From contig NZ_JAVTSS010000001.1 in the NCBI RefSeq assembly GCF_032678705.1, positions 2,356,001 through 2,420,000 of the forward strand: a stretch of 64,000 bases of DNA, written 5' to 3'. Made by a program: the position numbers and the translations under genes. Of the stretch, positions 1 to 8,717 are shown piece by piece. This DNA is from Pedobacter frigiditerrae (GTDB lineage: Bacteria; Bacteroidota; Bacteroidia; Sphingobacteriales; Sphingobacteriaceae). Position 1 is the stretch's first letter. The number at the start of each line of letters is the position of its first letter. The notes under the pieces were generated by a model. It had not been told where the DNA came from, searched no databases, and was given only the letters and a program-made list of their open reading frames with translations.

Positions 1-520
1 GGTCGTTAACCATTACTACGACAGTTTTTCCTTTAACATCTAAGCCTTCATAATCGTTCCATTTGTATTCAGGAGCAACAATTCCATAACCAGCAAAAAC
101 CATTTCAGAGTTTTCTATCTTAACTTGTTCAGTCACGTGGCGACTTGCACCCACAAAATCATCCAGAAATTTCAAACTCTTTACACCAAGACCAGCATTT
201 GTTTTAATGACTAAATCACTTGGTGTAGATTTAATATCAACCATAGGCAAATCCTGAAAATAACTTTCTCCATTACCTGGTTTTAAACCTAGCTTCTTAA
301 ATTCTGCTTCTAAGTAGTTAATAGTTTTGGTTTCGCCATCGGTAAAAGGTTTCCTTCCTTCAAAATCGTCTGAAGCTAAAACGGCAATATGTTTTGAGAA
401 AGCAGTGTCATTAATTGCTTTTAAGGCCACAGAATCTGTCACATCTGAACCAGATTGCGATGATTGACACGACGAAAAATAAGCTGCTACAGCCAGCAAG
501 CCTAATAATTTGCGATACAT
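1..520 (-). CDS. M28-type aminopeptidase lipoprotein, N-terminal part (cut by window edge)
   Basis: The reading frame starts at the ATG at 520 and runs off the left edge, giving about 173 residues. The start MYRKLLGLLAVAAYFSSC is a lipoprotein signal with the lipid-accepting Cys at residue 18, so the protein is probably anchored in the periplasm or outer membrane. The segments LASDDFEGR, YLEAEFKKLGLKP and FAGYGI followed by the GLDVKGKTVVV segment are typical of the N-terminal and PA-insert part of Bacteroidetes M28 metallopeptidases, which release N-terminal amino acids from peptides. The zinc-binding catalytic core lies outside the window, so activity cannot be judged here. Family assignment rests on these N-terminal motifs only. 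Confidence 0.85.
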   Translation of the reverse strand, partial: MYRKLLGLLAVAAYFSSCQSSQSGSDVTDSVALKAINDTAFSKHIAVLASDDFEGRKPFTDGETKTINYLEAEFKKLGLKPGNGESYFQDLPMVDIKSTPSDLVIKTNAGLGVKSLKFLDDFVGASRHVTEQVKIENSEMVFAGYGIVAPEYKWNDYEGLDVKGKTVVVMVND

Positions 521-648
521 AAATTTATGTTTAGGTGTATAGTTGAAGTTAAAGAATTAATCGCATAGTTATGCCAACACAGCTATTTTTTTGGAAAAAC
601 AAGGTTCAACATTTATAGCTTCCGACAGTCCCGCTATTCGTTTCAATC

Positions 649-681
649 TTTTGTCCTTCGACAAGCTCAGGATGACAAAAG
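649..681. repeat. REP-like repeat, family A (simple copy)
   Basis: This copy reads TGTCCTTCGACAAGCTCAG followed by GATGACA; its reverse complement is the GTCATCCTGAGC-TTGTCGAAGGA form. Related copies lie at 16908-16966 and 52717-52765. The flanks (CCCGCTAT upstream, CACTGCTATC downstream) resemble the flanks of the repeat block at 49796-49925, so it may be part of a larger composite element. Confidence 0.6.
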
Positions 682-792
682 GATTTACACTGCTATCTGG
701 TTTAAAATACGAAGGCAAAACCACAAACCCAAAAACCTACAAGGTTTAAAATCATTAATCAAAACAAAATTAAGCCAAAAAAAGGTACAATT

Positions 793-2007
793 TTAGGCTT
801 TCTTTGTCGTAGAAATATTTGGCAAAAATGCTGTTAGTAGGCCTATCAATGGCAAAAATGCACAAACATTATAAACGTAATTAATGCTTGTAGAGTCAGC
901 TAGCCTACCTAATAAAGCAGAGCCGATTCCTCCCATACCAAAGGCGAAACCGAAAAATAATCCAGCTACCAAGCCTACCTTTCCAGGAATTAATTCTTGT
1001 GCATATACCAATATTGCAGAAAAAGCTGAAGCTAAAATTACCCCGATAGGAACAATTAAAACACCAGTCCAGAATAGATTGCCGTGTGGCAATAGCAATG
1101 CAAATGGCGCAGTGCCCAATATCGAAGCCCATATTACATATTTACGCCCAATTTTATCGCCAACTGGCCCTCCTATTAATGTTCCAGCTGCCACAGAGAA
1201 AAGAAATACAAATAGATAAACTTGTGAAGTTTGCACGGATACGTGGAATTTTTGAATTAAATAGAATGTAAAATAACTCGTTAAACTAGCCATGTAAAAG
1301 TATTTCGAGAAAATCAAAATCAATAAAATTGAAATCGAAAAAACAACTCTTCGCTTACTTAAATTGTGTCCTAATTTTTTTGCTTGAGTTTTAACTCTTT
1401 CACTTAACCTTACTAAATAACCTTTGTACCAATTCCCAACGTAAGTTAAAACTACAATTGCTAAAAGAGCTATTAGCGAGAACCAAACTACACTAAACTG
1501 ACCATAAGGAACAATAATCCAAGCAGCCAATAATGGTCCTAAAGAGCTTCCTGCATTTCCTCCCAATTGAAAAACCGACTGCGCCAATCCTCTTCTTCCG
1601 CCAGATGCGGCATGTGCCATTCTCGAAGCTTCGGGATGAAAAATAGAAGAACCTGTTCCAATTAAAGCCACAGCGAACAAAATCATATAAAAATCAGATG
1701 ATTGAGAAAGTGTAATCAGACCGATTAAGGTAAAGCCCATTCCCGTGGCTAATGAAAATGGCTGTGGCTTTTTATCGGTGTACAAACCTACAAATGGTTG
1801 AAACAATGAAGCCGCCATTTGAAAAGTGAAAGTGATTAAACCGATTTGAGTAAAACTTAAATGATAGCTATTTTTTATGATGGGGTAAATTGCAGGTATT
1901 AACGATTGTATGGTGTCATTAAGCAGATGAGAAAAACTGAGTGCAAAAAGTATAGGAAAAACTGTTTGTTCGGCTAATAATTTTGGAGATGGAGTATTCA
2001 TTTGCAT
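793..2007 (-). CDS. MFS transporter, fosmidomycin-resistance (Fsr) type
   Basis: A 404-residue inner-membrane protein with about twelve hydrophobic segments. Residues 120-165 carry the block GTGSSIFHPEASRMA followed by GLAQSVFQLGGNAGSSLGP, which is characteristic of the fosmidomycin-resistance-protein branch of the major facilitator superfamily. Known members export small drugs by proton antiport; the natural substrate here is unknown. The window also encodes IspE of the MEP pathway, which fosmidomycin blocks upstream, but there is no linkage. A TAAATTTG promoter box at 2022-2029 lies just upstream; the start could be Met1 (2007) or Met3 (2001). It is a single-gene unit as far as visible. Confidence 0.88.
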   Translation of the reverse strand: MQMNTPSPKLLAEQTVFPILFALSFSHLLNDTIQSLIPAIYPIIKNSYHLSFTQIGLITFTFQMAASLFQPFVGLYTDKKPQPFSLATGMGFTLIGLITLSQSSDFYMILFAVALIGTGSSIFHPEASRMAHAASGGRRGLAQSVFQLGGNAGSSLGPLLAAWIIVPYGQFSVVWFSLIALLAIVVLTYVGNWYKGYLVRLSERVKTQAKKLGHNLSKRRVVFSISILLILIFSKYFYMASLTSYFTFYLIQKFHVSVQTSQVYLFVFLFSVAAGTLIGGPVGDKIGRKYVIWASILGTAPFALLLPHGNLFWTGVLIVPIGVILASAFSAILVYAQELIPGKVGLVAGLFFGFAFGMGGIGSALLGRLADSTSINYVYNVCAFLPLIGLLTAFLPNISTTKKA

Positions 2008-2021
2008 TAGTTTATAAAGGG

Positions 2022-2029
2022 CAAATTTA
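2022..2029 (-). promoter_or_regulatory. Bacteroidetes -7 box TAAATTTG for the MFS gene
   Basis: On the minus strand the sequence matches TAnnTTTG exactly and ends 14-20 nt before the candidate start codons. No clear -33 TTTG was found. Confidence 0.45.
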
Positions 2030-2081
2030 AAAATTTAACCAAGGGAACTGACTGTGTTTCTACATAATTACGTCAAATAAA

Positions 2082-2102
2082 AAGGCTCCTATTTGGAGCC
2101 TT
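2082..2102 (-). terminator. Rho-independent terminator downstream of the S9 peptidase gene
   Basis: AAGGCTCC and GGAGCCTT form a perfect 8-bp stem with a 5-nt loop. On the minus strand it is followed by a short T run, about 120 nt after the peptidase stop codon, so it would end that transcript. Confidence 0.65.
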
Positions 2103-2145
2103 AATCAATTTCATTGTTTTCTTTCTATTTCTCTATTCATTCAAT

Positions 2146-2219
2146 TTAACCACAAAGACAAGAGAACACCAAATAAAACACTAGCAATGCTTTTTGTTCT
2201 TTGTGAATTAGTGGTTTAA
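2146..2219. repeat. Imperfect inverted repeat (ACCACAAAG family)
   Basis: The left arm AACCACAAAGACAAGAGAAC pairs imperfectly with the right arm TTCTTTGTGAATTAGTGGTT. A half copy occurs at about 33051-33080, and the ACCACAGATT elements at 20572-20972 are built in the same way. It lies between the S9 peptidase gene and its terminator. Confidence 0.5.
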
Positions 2220-2222
2220 AAA

Positions 2223-4727
2223 CTACTGCTTTCGTTCTACTTCCCTATCCATTTCTGTAATATTCACATTGGTCGATTGGGAAAAATCGCCTAACAAATA
2301 GTTGTTAAAGTAATCTGCTAAACGCCAAAACATGTATTCTGTCATGTCGCCAAAACCATGACGCTGACCAGGAACAATCATGTAATCGAATCTTTTACCA
2401 GCCTTAATTAACGCACTTGCAACTCTAATTGAGTTGGCAGGGTTTACGTTATTATCAACATCGCCATGCATTAATAACAAATGTCCTTTCAAGTTTTTGG
2501 CTAAATCTGCATTTTTATCAATCGCATATTTGAAAGTGGTATCGCCTTTGGCAGAAACAATTTCTTTAACTCCATGGTGTTTTTCGCTCCACCAACGATT
2601 GTAAATGCTGTTATCATGGTTACCCGCAGCAGAAACAGCCACTTTAAAGAAATCTGGATAAACTAGTAAAGCCGCAGTTGACATGAAACCACCACCAGAG
2701 TGCCCAGTTATACCGACTTTATTTGCATCAATAAATGAATATCTATCAGCTAATTGTTCGATAGCAGCTTTTTTATCAGCCAAACCATAATCACGCAAGT
2801 TTCCATAGCCATAAGTATGATACCATTTAGAACGAGCTGGGTTACCACCTCTGTTTCCAACTGTGATGACCACATAGCCTAATTGAGCCAAACGGTCGGT
2901 TCTATCCATGCTTCTACCAAAAGACTTATTAACCGCTTCAGTTTGTGGACCTGGATAAACGTACTCTATAATTGGATATTTTTTATTTGGGTCGAAGTTA
3001 AATGGCTTGTACATTACGCCATAAATATCGGTAACGCCATCATCAGCTTTAACTTTAAATGGTTCTGGGAATTTATAACCGGCAGCCATTAGCAATGATA
3101 AATCTGCTGTTTCTAAATCCATTACTTTATTACCTAAATTATCTAATAAAACTGATTTAGGAACTGTATTAACACGAGAGAAATTATCAATAAAAAACTG
3201 AGCCTCATCGTTCATGTTCACAGCGTGATCAAAATCCCCACTATTTAATAATTTCATCCCTGTACCATCAAAGTTAATACGGTACAAATGCATAAAATAT
3301 GGATCTTCCTTAGCTTCGCGGCCGTTTGCCGTAAAATATAACACCCTGTTTTTTTGGTCGATTTGAACTATACTTTCACAATGGAAAGAACCAGAAGTAA
3401 TTTGATTTTTTAATTTCCCAGCACCATCAAATAAATAAAAATGTCCCCAACCATCACGTTCGCTCCAATGGATAATTTCTTGTCCGCCATTAATTAAACC
3501 AGGTCTTTGAACCTCTACATAAGTGTTAAAACGTTCGTCGATAATTTGAGTTACAACACCAGTGTTAATGTTAATGGTGCAAATATCAATGCGTTTTAAA
3601 TCTCTACTGGTACGGGAGAAATAGAACTTCTCATTATCTCCTAACCAAATAGATGGGCGGAATTCATTATCTCTATCTTTATTTAAATTTTCTTTACCCC
3701 AAGTAGAAATACTCTGATCTTTAAAAGCAGTAGTATTTATTGTTTTTTGAGTTTTCGCTTCAAAATTGAACAATACAAATTCATCAATAGGAGATTCTTT
3801 TTCTCCTGGCATTTGATATTTATAAGTCTCTAAGGTTGGTCTGCCAGCAGATACACTATTAATTACCCAAAGGTCTTTTACCTTTCTAGAATCAGTTCTA
3901 TCTAAAACAAAGTATTTAGAATTTGGCGACCAAAGTACGTAAGCACCTCTCCTCTTTTTATCGTTCTTTACCACTTCCTCATTATTTTCTCCATCTCCAT
4001 CGCTACCGTAAGAATAGAATTTAACACCATCTTTTGTTAATTGATGTTCTACAATTGTGCTGTCTTCTTCATTTTTAACAGCTTTTTTATAGTTTGCTTT
4101 ATCCATCCAATACAAGTTGTAATTACGAGAGAAAATTACAGCTGAAGAATCCGGTGCTACTGAGCCCCAACTCGGTTTTGCCTTTGGTTTTTCATAATTT
4201 TTAACTTCTGTCAGTTTATTTGATGCCAATTCGTAATTAAAGAAAAAGATTTTTTTCTGCATCGAATCTGCAGCTTTTTTATCTTTCCTGTCTTTTTTAA
4301 CTTCGTCAATTGTACTTCTTATTTCGAAATTGATGCTTTTTTCATCCTTCGCAAATTTTAAGTTCTCAATTGGTAAATGTTGTGCATCAAACGGATCACG
4401 AATAATCATTGTTATTTTTGAAGCTAATTCTTCGCTATTAAAAAGCAGTTTTTTACTTTTTGTAGCTGGTTCAACTATGTACCACTGTTTGCCGTTTGGA
4501 GTTTCGTATTGATACCAAAATCTATTGGTTAATTTTAACCAATGCGGATCTACAGCTGTTGAATAAATGATTTTTCTGAGTTTTGTTGGCGAAAAACGAG
4601 CTGCAGCTTGGTAGTTTGCCTTTTCTGGAGCTTGTGTAGTTTCTGTTAATGAGATTGTTTTTGTTTGGGCAAAGGCCTGAGCGCCAATTATCGAAACAAA
4701 AGTTAAGAGGAAGTAGAATTTCTTCAT
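2223..4727 (-). CDS. S9 family peptidase, dipeptidyl-peptidase IV-like
   Basis: An 834-residue exported serine peptidase with signal peptide MKKFYFLLTFVSIIGAQAFAQ. The N-terminal two thirds match a DPP-IV beta-propeller. The C-terminal alpha/beta hydrolase has GHSGGG with Ser677, GDVDNNV with Asp758 and GQRHGF with His790, so the catalytic triad is complete. Family members cleave Xaa-Pro or Xaa-Ala dipeptides in the periplasm; exact specificity cannot be read from sequence. The propeller carries a Lys/Asp-rich insertion around residues 140-160 and another around 245-265, where the family is variable. The gene stands alone and is followed by a hairpin terminator at 2082-2102. Confidence 0.92.
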   Translation of the reverse strand: MKKFYFLLTFVSIIGAQAFAQTKTISLTETTQAPEKANYQAAARFSPTKLRKIIYSTAVDPHWLKLTNRFWYQYETPNGKQWYIVEPATKSKKLLFNSEELASKITMIIRDPFDAQHLPIENLKFAKDEKSINFEIRSTIDEVKKDRKDKKAADSMQKKIFFFNYELASNKLTEVKNYEKPKAKPSWGSVAPDSSAVIFSRNYNLYWMDKANYKKAVKNEEDSTIVEHQLTKDGVKFYSYGSDGDGENNEEVVKNDKKRRGAYVLWSPNSKYFVLDRTDSRKVKDLWVINSVSAGRPTLETYKYQMPGEKESPIDEFVLFNFEAKTQKTINTTAFKDQSISTWGKENLNKDRDNEFRPSIWLGDNEKFYFSRTSRDLKRIDICTININTGVVTQIIDERFNTYVEVQRPGLINGGQEIIHWSERDGWGHFYLFDGAGKLKNQITSGSFHCESIVQIDQKNRVLYFTANGREAKEDPYFMHLYRINFDGTGMKLLNSGDFDHAVNMNDEAQFFIDNFSRVNTVPKSVLLDNLGNKVMDLETADLSLLMAAGYKFPEPFKVKADDGVTDIYGVMYKPFNFDPNKKYPIIEYVYPGPQTEAVNKSFGRSMDRTDRLAQLGYVVITVGNRGGNPARSKWYHTYGYGNLRDYGLADKKAAIEQLADRYSFIDANKVGITGHSGGGFMSTAALLVYPDFFKVAVSAAGNHDNSIYNRWWSEKHHGVKEIVSAKGDTTFKYAIDKNADLAKNLKGHLLLMHGDVDNNVNPANSIRVASALIKAGKRFDYMIVPGQRHGFGDMTEYMFWRLADYFNNYLLGDFSQSTNVNITEMDREVERKQ

Positions 4728-4890
4728 TGATGATTGTTGTTGGTAAAATAAAAGGCCTAATTTATTTAAAATGTGTGTTTAACAATCAATTTTATTGTAA
4801 TAAAAGAGATAGCCAAATTTCAAATTATTAAACAATTAAGTTTTTATCAACAGTGTTGAAAATTATATCTTAGAATCTATATCGATTTTA

Positions 4891-4898
4891 TAGTTTTG
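4891..4898 (+). promoter_or_regulatory. -7 box TAGTTTTG for the polysaccharide deacetylase gene
   Basis: An exact TAnnTTTG match lies 17 nt before the ATG at 4916. The expected start site would be near 4902. Confidence 0.45.
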
Positions 4899-4915
4899 CG
4901 GTATATACTGTACTT

Positions 4916-5797
4916 ATGAAAATGAATTTCTTATCAATTATTGCAGCCGCACTAATTTTAGTAGTTGGCTGTCAATCTAAATCACAATCTACTGCAGAAG
5001 ATGCTGCAAAAAACGGTACCACAACAGCAGTTGAAGCGAACAGCACAACAACAGAAAAAGTTGATGTATCTAAAATTAAGGTTGCTGATGCTAAAACAAT
5101 TTTAGAGCGTAAACAAGTTCCTATTTTATGTTATCACCAAATAAGAAATTGGAAAGCAGGTGATGGACCAATGACTAAAGATTATACTGTAGAAACACAG
5201 AACTTTAAAGACCAAATGAAAATGTTAGCTGATAGTGGCTACCACACCATTTTGCCAGATCAATTGTATGCTTATTTAAACAATGGAACTAAACTGCCAT
5301 CAAAACCAATCATGCTAACTTTTGATGATACCGTTTTAGATCAATATACAACAGTAAACCCAACTTTAAAAAAATACGGATTTAAAGCCGCATACTTTAT
5401 TATGACTGTTTCTATAGGTAAAAAAGGAAAGTTTGTAAACTATATGAATGCCGAACAAATTAAACAACTCTCTGACGAAGGAAATACGATTGGAAGTCAT
5501 ACATACGACCATAAAAACTTCAAAAAATATGAAGGAAAAGATTGGGAAGAGCAATTAGATAAACCGACTAAAAGGTTAGAAGAAATTATAGGTAAAAAGA
5601 TAGATTATTTTGCATACCCTTTTGGTCTATGGAATAACCAAGGTTTTCCGGAGTTAAAAAAGAGAGGATTTAAAATGGCATTTGCATTAGCAGATAAAAG
5701 AGATGAAAGAGACCCTTTAATGAGCGTAAGACGTATTATCGCCAGCGGTCATTGGAATCCAAAAATGTTAAGTAATAGCATTAAAAATAGTTTTTAA
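4916..5797 (+). CDS. Polysaccharide deacetylase family lipoprotein (carbohydrate esterase 4)
   Basis: A 293-residue protein beginning with a lipoprotein signal (VVGC, Cys19) and a Thr/Ala-rich linker to about residue 55. The NodB-type domain shows TFDD at 135-138 and SHTYDH at 194-199, giving the Asp138/His195/His199 metal site and Asp137 as the likely catalytic base. Such enzymes remove N- or O-acetyl groups from peptidoglycan, chitin-like or exopolysaccharide chains. It is predicted to act at the envelope. The motif PILCYHQIR at about 69-77 is a common N-terminal strand of this group. Substrate is not predictable. Confidence 0.9.
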   Translation: MKMNFLSIIAAALILVVGCQSKSQSTAEDAAKNGTTTAVEANSTTTEKVDVSKIKVADAKTILERKQVPILCYHQIRNWKAGDGPMTKDYTVETQNFKDQMKMLADSGYHTILPDQLYAYLNNGTKLPSKPIMLTFDDTVLDQYTTVNPTLKKYGFKAAYFIMTVSIGKKGKFVNYMNAEQIKQLSDEGNTIGSHTYDHKNFKKYEGKDWEEQLDKPTKRLEEIIGKKIDYFAYPFGLWNNQGFPELKKRGFKMAFALADKRDERDPLMSVRRIIASGHWNPKMLSNSIKNSF

Positions 5798-5816
5798 ATG
5801 AGGAAATAGAGAATAG

Positions 5817-5851
5817 AAAATGGGAAATAAATCAATTTTATTTCCCATTTT
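5817..5851 (+). terminator. Strong hairpin after the deacetylase gene
   Basis: AAAATGGGAAATAAA and TTTATTTCCCATTTT are perfect 15-bp arms separated by 5 nt, 20 nt after the deacetylase stop and followed by GCTTTT. It is the first part of a text-like low-complexity stretch (5798-5930, variants of GGGAATAGAGAATAGGAAAT) related to 42616-42710. Confidence 0.6.
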
Positions 5852-5927
5852 GCTTTTATACCTAATTGCGATTATCTATTTCTTATTCTTATTCTCTATT
5901 CCCTATTTCCCATTCCCTATTTACAAT

Positions 5928-6380
5928 TTATGCCACCTCTTTTATCTGGTATTTTTTGCCGTTAAAATCGAACGAAGCACCTTTTTCCTTTCCTAATAAC
6001 AATTTGCCAATTGGCGAAACAGCAGAAATAGCAAAAATCGTGTCTTTGCCTAACTGTAATTGTCCTGCACTAATACTCAAGTAAAAATTACCTTGGCTAG
6101 TATAGACCAAGCTTCCATTTCTTGCCGAATCAGAATAAGGAGCATCTTTTATGGAAGTCAGCACACGCTGGTTTTCCTCAGCATCTATTAATAACCTTTT
6201 GTTTCTATCAATGTCTTGTTGCATCATTTCGCGACTGGTTTCGTATTTGTCTCCAGCGCTACTTTTTGTATCATCATTACTTGCTTCCCGAGCTTGCTTT
6301 AAAGCTGTTTCAGCAGTATTTATTCTTTCTTCAATAAATTTTAAACAAAGTTGATATAGGGAATCCTTGATTTCTTGCAT
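5928..6380 (-). CDS. GreA/GreB-like C-terminal-domain protein
   Basis: A 150-residue cytoplasmic protein. Residues 1-75 form a charged alpha-helical, coiled-coil-like region containing DKYETSREMMQQDIDRN, and residues 90-150 resemble the GreA/GreB FKBP-like C-terminal domain (ISAVSPIGKLLLGKEKGASF). Bacteroidetes homologues often carry inconsistent names, including 3-oxoacyl-ACP synthase, which the sequence does not support. A role at RNA polymerase is likely by homology but not proven; residues at the tip of the coiled coil are not the canonical acidic pair of GreA as far as can be judged. Confidence 0.7.
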   Translation of the reverse strand: MQEIKDSLYQLCLKFIEERINTAETALKQAREASNDDTKSSAGDKYETSREMMQQDIDRNKRLLIDAEENQRVLTSIKDAPYSDSARNGSLVYTSQGNFYLSISAGQLQLGKDTIFAISAVSPIGKLLLGKEKGASFDFNGKKYQIKEVA

Positions 6381-6531
6381 AATTTATATGGTTTGTGCTA
6401 TTTTAAATATATTAAATTTTAACTAGCAATACCAATGGTTTTAAATTTTTGTTAAATTATCAGATTGTTGAATTGTAAGATTGTTGAATTCTTAAATTGC
6501 TAACTGAAAATTGAAATCTTATAACTGAGAA

Positions 6532-7107
6532 CTATTTCTCTATCCACTTCACTTTATCTGCAATAGGCGTTCTGTTTGCGTCTCTTGGTTTTTCATTATG
6601 ATAACCCATATAAAAAAGTCCAAAACACTTCTCATTTTCTGCAAGACCTAAAAATTCTCCCAAATTATCAATTAACGGCGGAGAGCTCCAATAAGCACCA
6701 ACATTTAAGGCTTCTGCAGTTAATGCCATATTCTGAACGGCACAACCCACCGCAGCAATTTCTTCCCAAGCTGGTAATTCATTAGGGTGAAATTGAATGT
6801 TTATTGCTAAAATGCAATCTGCCTGATTTGTTTTTTCTGAAAAGCTGTTATACTTTTTCTGTAAAAATTGATGTGCAGGAACAGTGCTTTTATATAAATC
6901 GCCAAGTGTTATTCCCAATCTAGTCTTTGCTTGTTTTCGAATAACAACAAAACGCCATGGTTGTGTTAATTTATGTGTTGGTGCATAATTAGCACTTTCT
7001 AGTATTTGTTCAATTACAGCAACTGGAATTTCTTTTTGAATGTAGCTTACAGGAAAAATACTTCTCCTACTTTTTATAATGCTCGATAATACTTCGTAAT
7101 TATTCAT
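6532..7107 (-). CDS. Nitroreductase family protein
   Basis: A 191-residue FMN-dependent oxidoreductase of the nitroreductase superfamily. The N-terminal SRRSIFPVSY-type segment, the block YAPTHKLTQPWRFVVIR at about 42-58 (FMN and substrate contacts) and AAVGCAVQNMALTAEALNVGAYW at about 118-140 are typical. It would reduce nitro or quinone compounds with NAD(P)H in the cytoplasm. An upstream GTG/ATG extension of two codons (to 7113) overlaps a TAATTTTG box at 7111-7118, so the start at 7107 is preferred. That leaves almost no 5' leader. Confidence 0.88.
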   Translation of the reverse strand: MNNYEVLSSIIKSRRSIFPVSYIQKEIPVAVIEQILESANYAPTHKLTQPWRFVVIRKQAKTRLGITLGDLYKSTVPAHQFLQKKYNSFSEKTNQADCILAINIQFHPNELPAWEEIAAVGCAVQNMALTAEALNVGAYWSSPPLIDNLGEFLGLAENEKCFGLFYMGYHNEKPRDANRTPIADKVKWIEK

Positions 7108-7110
7108 AAC

Positions 7111-7118
7111 CAAAATTA
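7111..7118 (-). promoter_or_regulatory. -7 box TAATTTTG almost touching the nitroreductase start
   Basis: An exact TAnnTTTG on the minus strand is separated by 3 nt from the ATG at 7107, implying a leaderless or nearly leaderless transcript. Confidence 0.4.
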
Positions 7119-7189
7119 AAATATTAAGTTACGAGTTTTTATTAAAGCTTGTTTTATTGCTTTATTGTTGCATTGTTAACTGAAAACTG

Positions 7190-7744
7190 TTAACCAATTA
7201 ACTGTTTCCTTATCTGTTTAACTTTTGAATAAAAACCAATACTTTCCTTATCTACCAAAAAATCCATTGTTTGTAAGAGTTCATCCTTAATCCAATTATG
7301 TTTTGAATTTAAGTTAGCCAGTATATTTAAACAATGTGATTTAATAGCAACAGGATTTTTTTCATCAATTAACCAACTAAAAACGGTTTCCACAATATTT
7401 TCAGTTTCGTAATTTCGAATCAATTCTTTTATAACTAAAGGAGCTTTTTTACTGGTCATTAAAGCTAAAATCTTACCGTAATGCCTGCGACAAGAAAGAT
7501 TATCTTGTGTTGAAAACACAGTTAAGAAATGTGTTGATTGAGGTATAAATCTTTCCAAATGCTTAATGTAGATGTTTTCTAAAACCCAAGCAGCCCTAAA
7601 AGCTATTTGTTCATTTTTATTAAATGAAGTTGCTATCAAATCTCTTACTTCAAATAATATATTACTTGAAGATGATGAGAGTTTATTTATCTCTTCTTTA
7701 TTAAGTGTTTTACTCAACTCAACTATGATTTTAGTTTTTTCCAT
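7190..7744 (-). CDS. Small HEAT-like helical repeat protein, unknown function
   Basis: A 184-residue, probably cytoplasmic, alpha-helical protein without signal peptide. It shows paired-helix stretches such as FRAAWVLENIYIKHLERF, YGKILALMTSKK and SHCLNILANLNSKHNWIKDEL, consistent with a few HEAT/ARM-type repeats. No catalytic motif is visible. It lies divergently from the exported protein gene at 7809 with 64 nt between them, so they may share a control region. No function is assigned. Confidence 0.7.
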   Translation of the reverse strand: MEKTKIIVELSKTLNKEEINKLSSSSSNILFEVRDLIATSFNKNEQIAFRAAWVLENIYIKHLERFIPQSTHFLTVFSTQDNLSCRRHYGKILALMTSKKAPLVIKELIRNYETENIVETVFSWLIDEKNPVAIKSHCLNILANLNSKHNWIKDELLQTMDFLVDKESIGFYSKVKQIRKQLIG

Positions 7745-7808
7745 AAAAACTTGCTACAAAAATTTTTAATACATATCTTTAAGTGAAATTAACATTAAAC
7801 CATTTATT

Positions 7809-8513
7809 ATGAAAGCGATTGCATTTCCAATAATGATAACAGGCGCATTAATCGCCGCAATTATCAATCCTAGTAAGGTTGTACAAAAAACAAAAGTTCT
7901 TGCTGATAACTCAAGAATAACTTATAATTTAAACGACAAAAATAAACTAGATGGAGCTTATTTTGTTGAAAATACTCAAAGGAATATATGGCTTAGAGGT
8001 ACTTACAAAGAGGAAAAGAGAGCTGGAAATTGGTATGCTTTTAATAGTGATAAAACAGTTTTCATGAGATACAATTATGACTTAAAAAAATTATTATATC
8101 TTGATACTGTTGCTCTTAAAAAAGCTGAAATATCTATTACAGACAAAAATGATGAAGCTGCAAAAAATGCTTCTCCAGCACTCCCAATCTGCTCAATTGA
8201 TCAATTTTTATCTATTTTAGGTGAAAGCGCTAAAGCTGGCTACCCTAAAGAGAATCTAGTCTACAATCAATTAATTGATATTACTATTATTGCAAAGGTA
8301 AAATCTGAAAAAGATGTTACTTATAGTGTTAATTACACAAAAAAGGGTCAAGTTTATGCCTATCCAATTAATAAAAAAGATATAGATTTTAATATTGACT
8401 GGATCCCATCTACCTATAATGGGAAGGATGTTGAAGCGGAATTTAAGGTTCCTGCTAAAATTATGTTCTATGAAGATGGAAGTGGGATGAGACGATTTGT
8501 TTGGAATTATTAA
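7809..8513 (+). CDS. Exported protein of unknown function
   Basis: A 234-residue protein with a hydrophobic N-terminus (residues 1-20) that may be a signal peptide. The stretch YFVENTQRNIWLRGTYKEEKRAGNWYAF resembles one or two strands of MORN/YwqK-type repeats, in which a string describes how an object is changed; this is a weak resemblance. The C-terminal half (KSEKDVTYSVNYTKKGQVYAYPI) looks like a beta-rich domain. It is followed by a strong terminator and so is probably monocistronic. I do not recognise the family. Confidence 0.7.
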   Translation: MKAIAFPIMITGALIAAIINPSKVVQKTKVLADNSRITYNLNDKNKLDGAYFVENTQRNIWLRGTYKEEKRAGNWYAFNSDKTVFMRYNYDLKKLLYLDTVALKKAEISITDKNDEAAKNASPALPICSIDQFLSILGESAKAGYPKENLVYNQLIDITIIAKVKSEKDVTYSVNYTKKGQVYAYPINKKDIDFNIDWIPSTYNGKDVEAEFKVPAKIMFYEDGSGMRRFVWNY

Positions 8514-8532
8514 TTAAGATTTTAACTTACTT

Positions 8533-8560
8533 AAAGCAATCTTCGGATTGCTTTTTTTTT
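8533..8560 (+). terminator. Rho-independent terminator with TTCG tetraloop
   Basis: AAAGCAATC and GATTGCTTT form a perfect 9-bp stem closed by TTCG and followed by a run of T. It ends the transcript of the preceding gene. Confidence 0.85.
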
Positions 8561-8690
8561 GCCTTATTTTTCGCTTAACAAAACTTTAGCCGAAAATAGA
8601 AAGTAAGCAGGGGGAATTTTGTCAAGAACAAACGATTTATGGTTCCAAAAACCTTTTACCCTCTTCCTTTTAACCCTCAACCTTTTTAAC

Positions 8691-8698
8691 TACCTTTG
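8691..8698 (+). promoter_or_regulatory. -7 box TACCTTTG for the ABC-F gene
   Basis: An exact TAnnTTTG lies 20 nt before the ATG at 8718 and inside the longer open frame that begins at 8619, which argues that the shorter start is correct. Confidence 0.5.
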
Positions 8699-8717
8699 CA
8701 CTTTATTTCAGAACAAT

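Noticed and set aside
884..1219. Open frame on the plus strand opposite the MFS gene
   Set aside because: It is an antisense shadow of a clear transporter gene, with no family resemblance.
5928..6380. 3-oxoacyl-ACP synthase annotation often given to such proteins
   Set aside because: The protein has 150 residues and no thiolase-fold or Cys-His-Asn motifs; it resembles GreA/GreB C-terminal domains.
8619..8717. 33-residue N-terminal extension of the ABC-F protein
   Set aside because: A promoter box lies inside it, and the family starts at MISVSNLSL.
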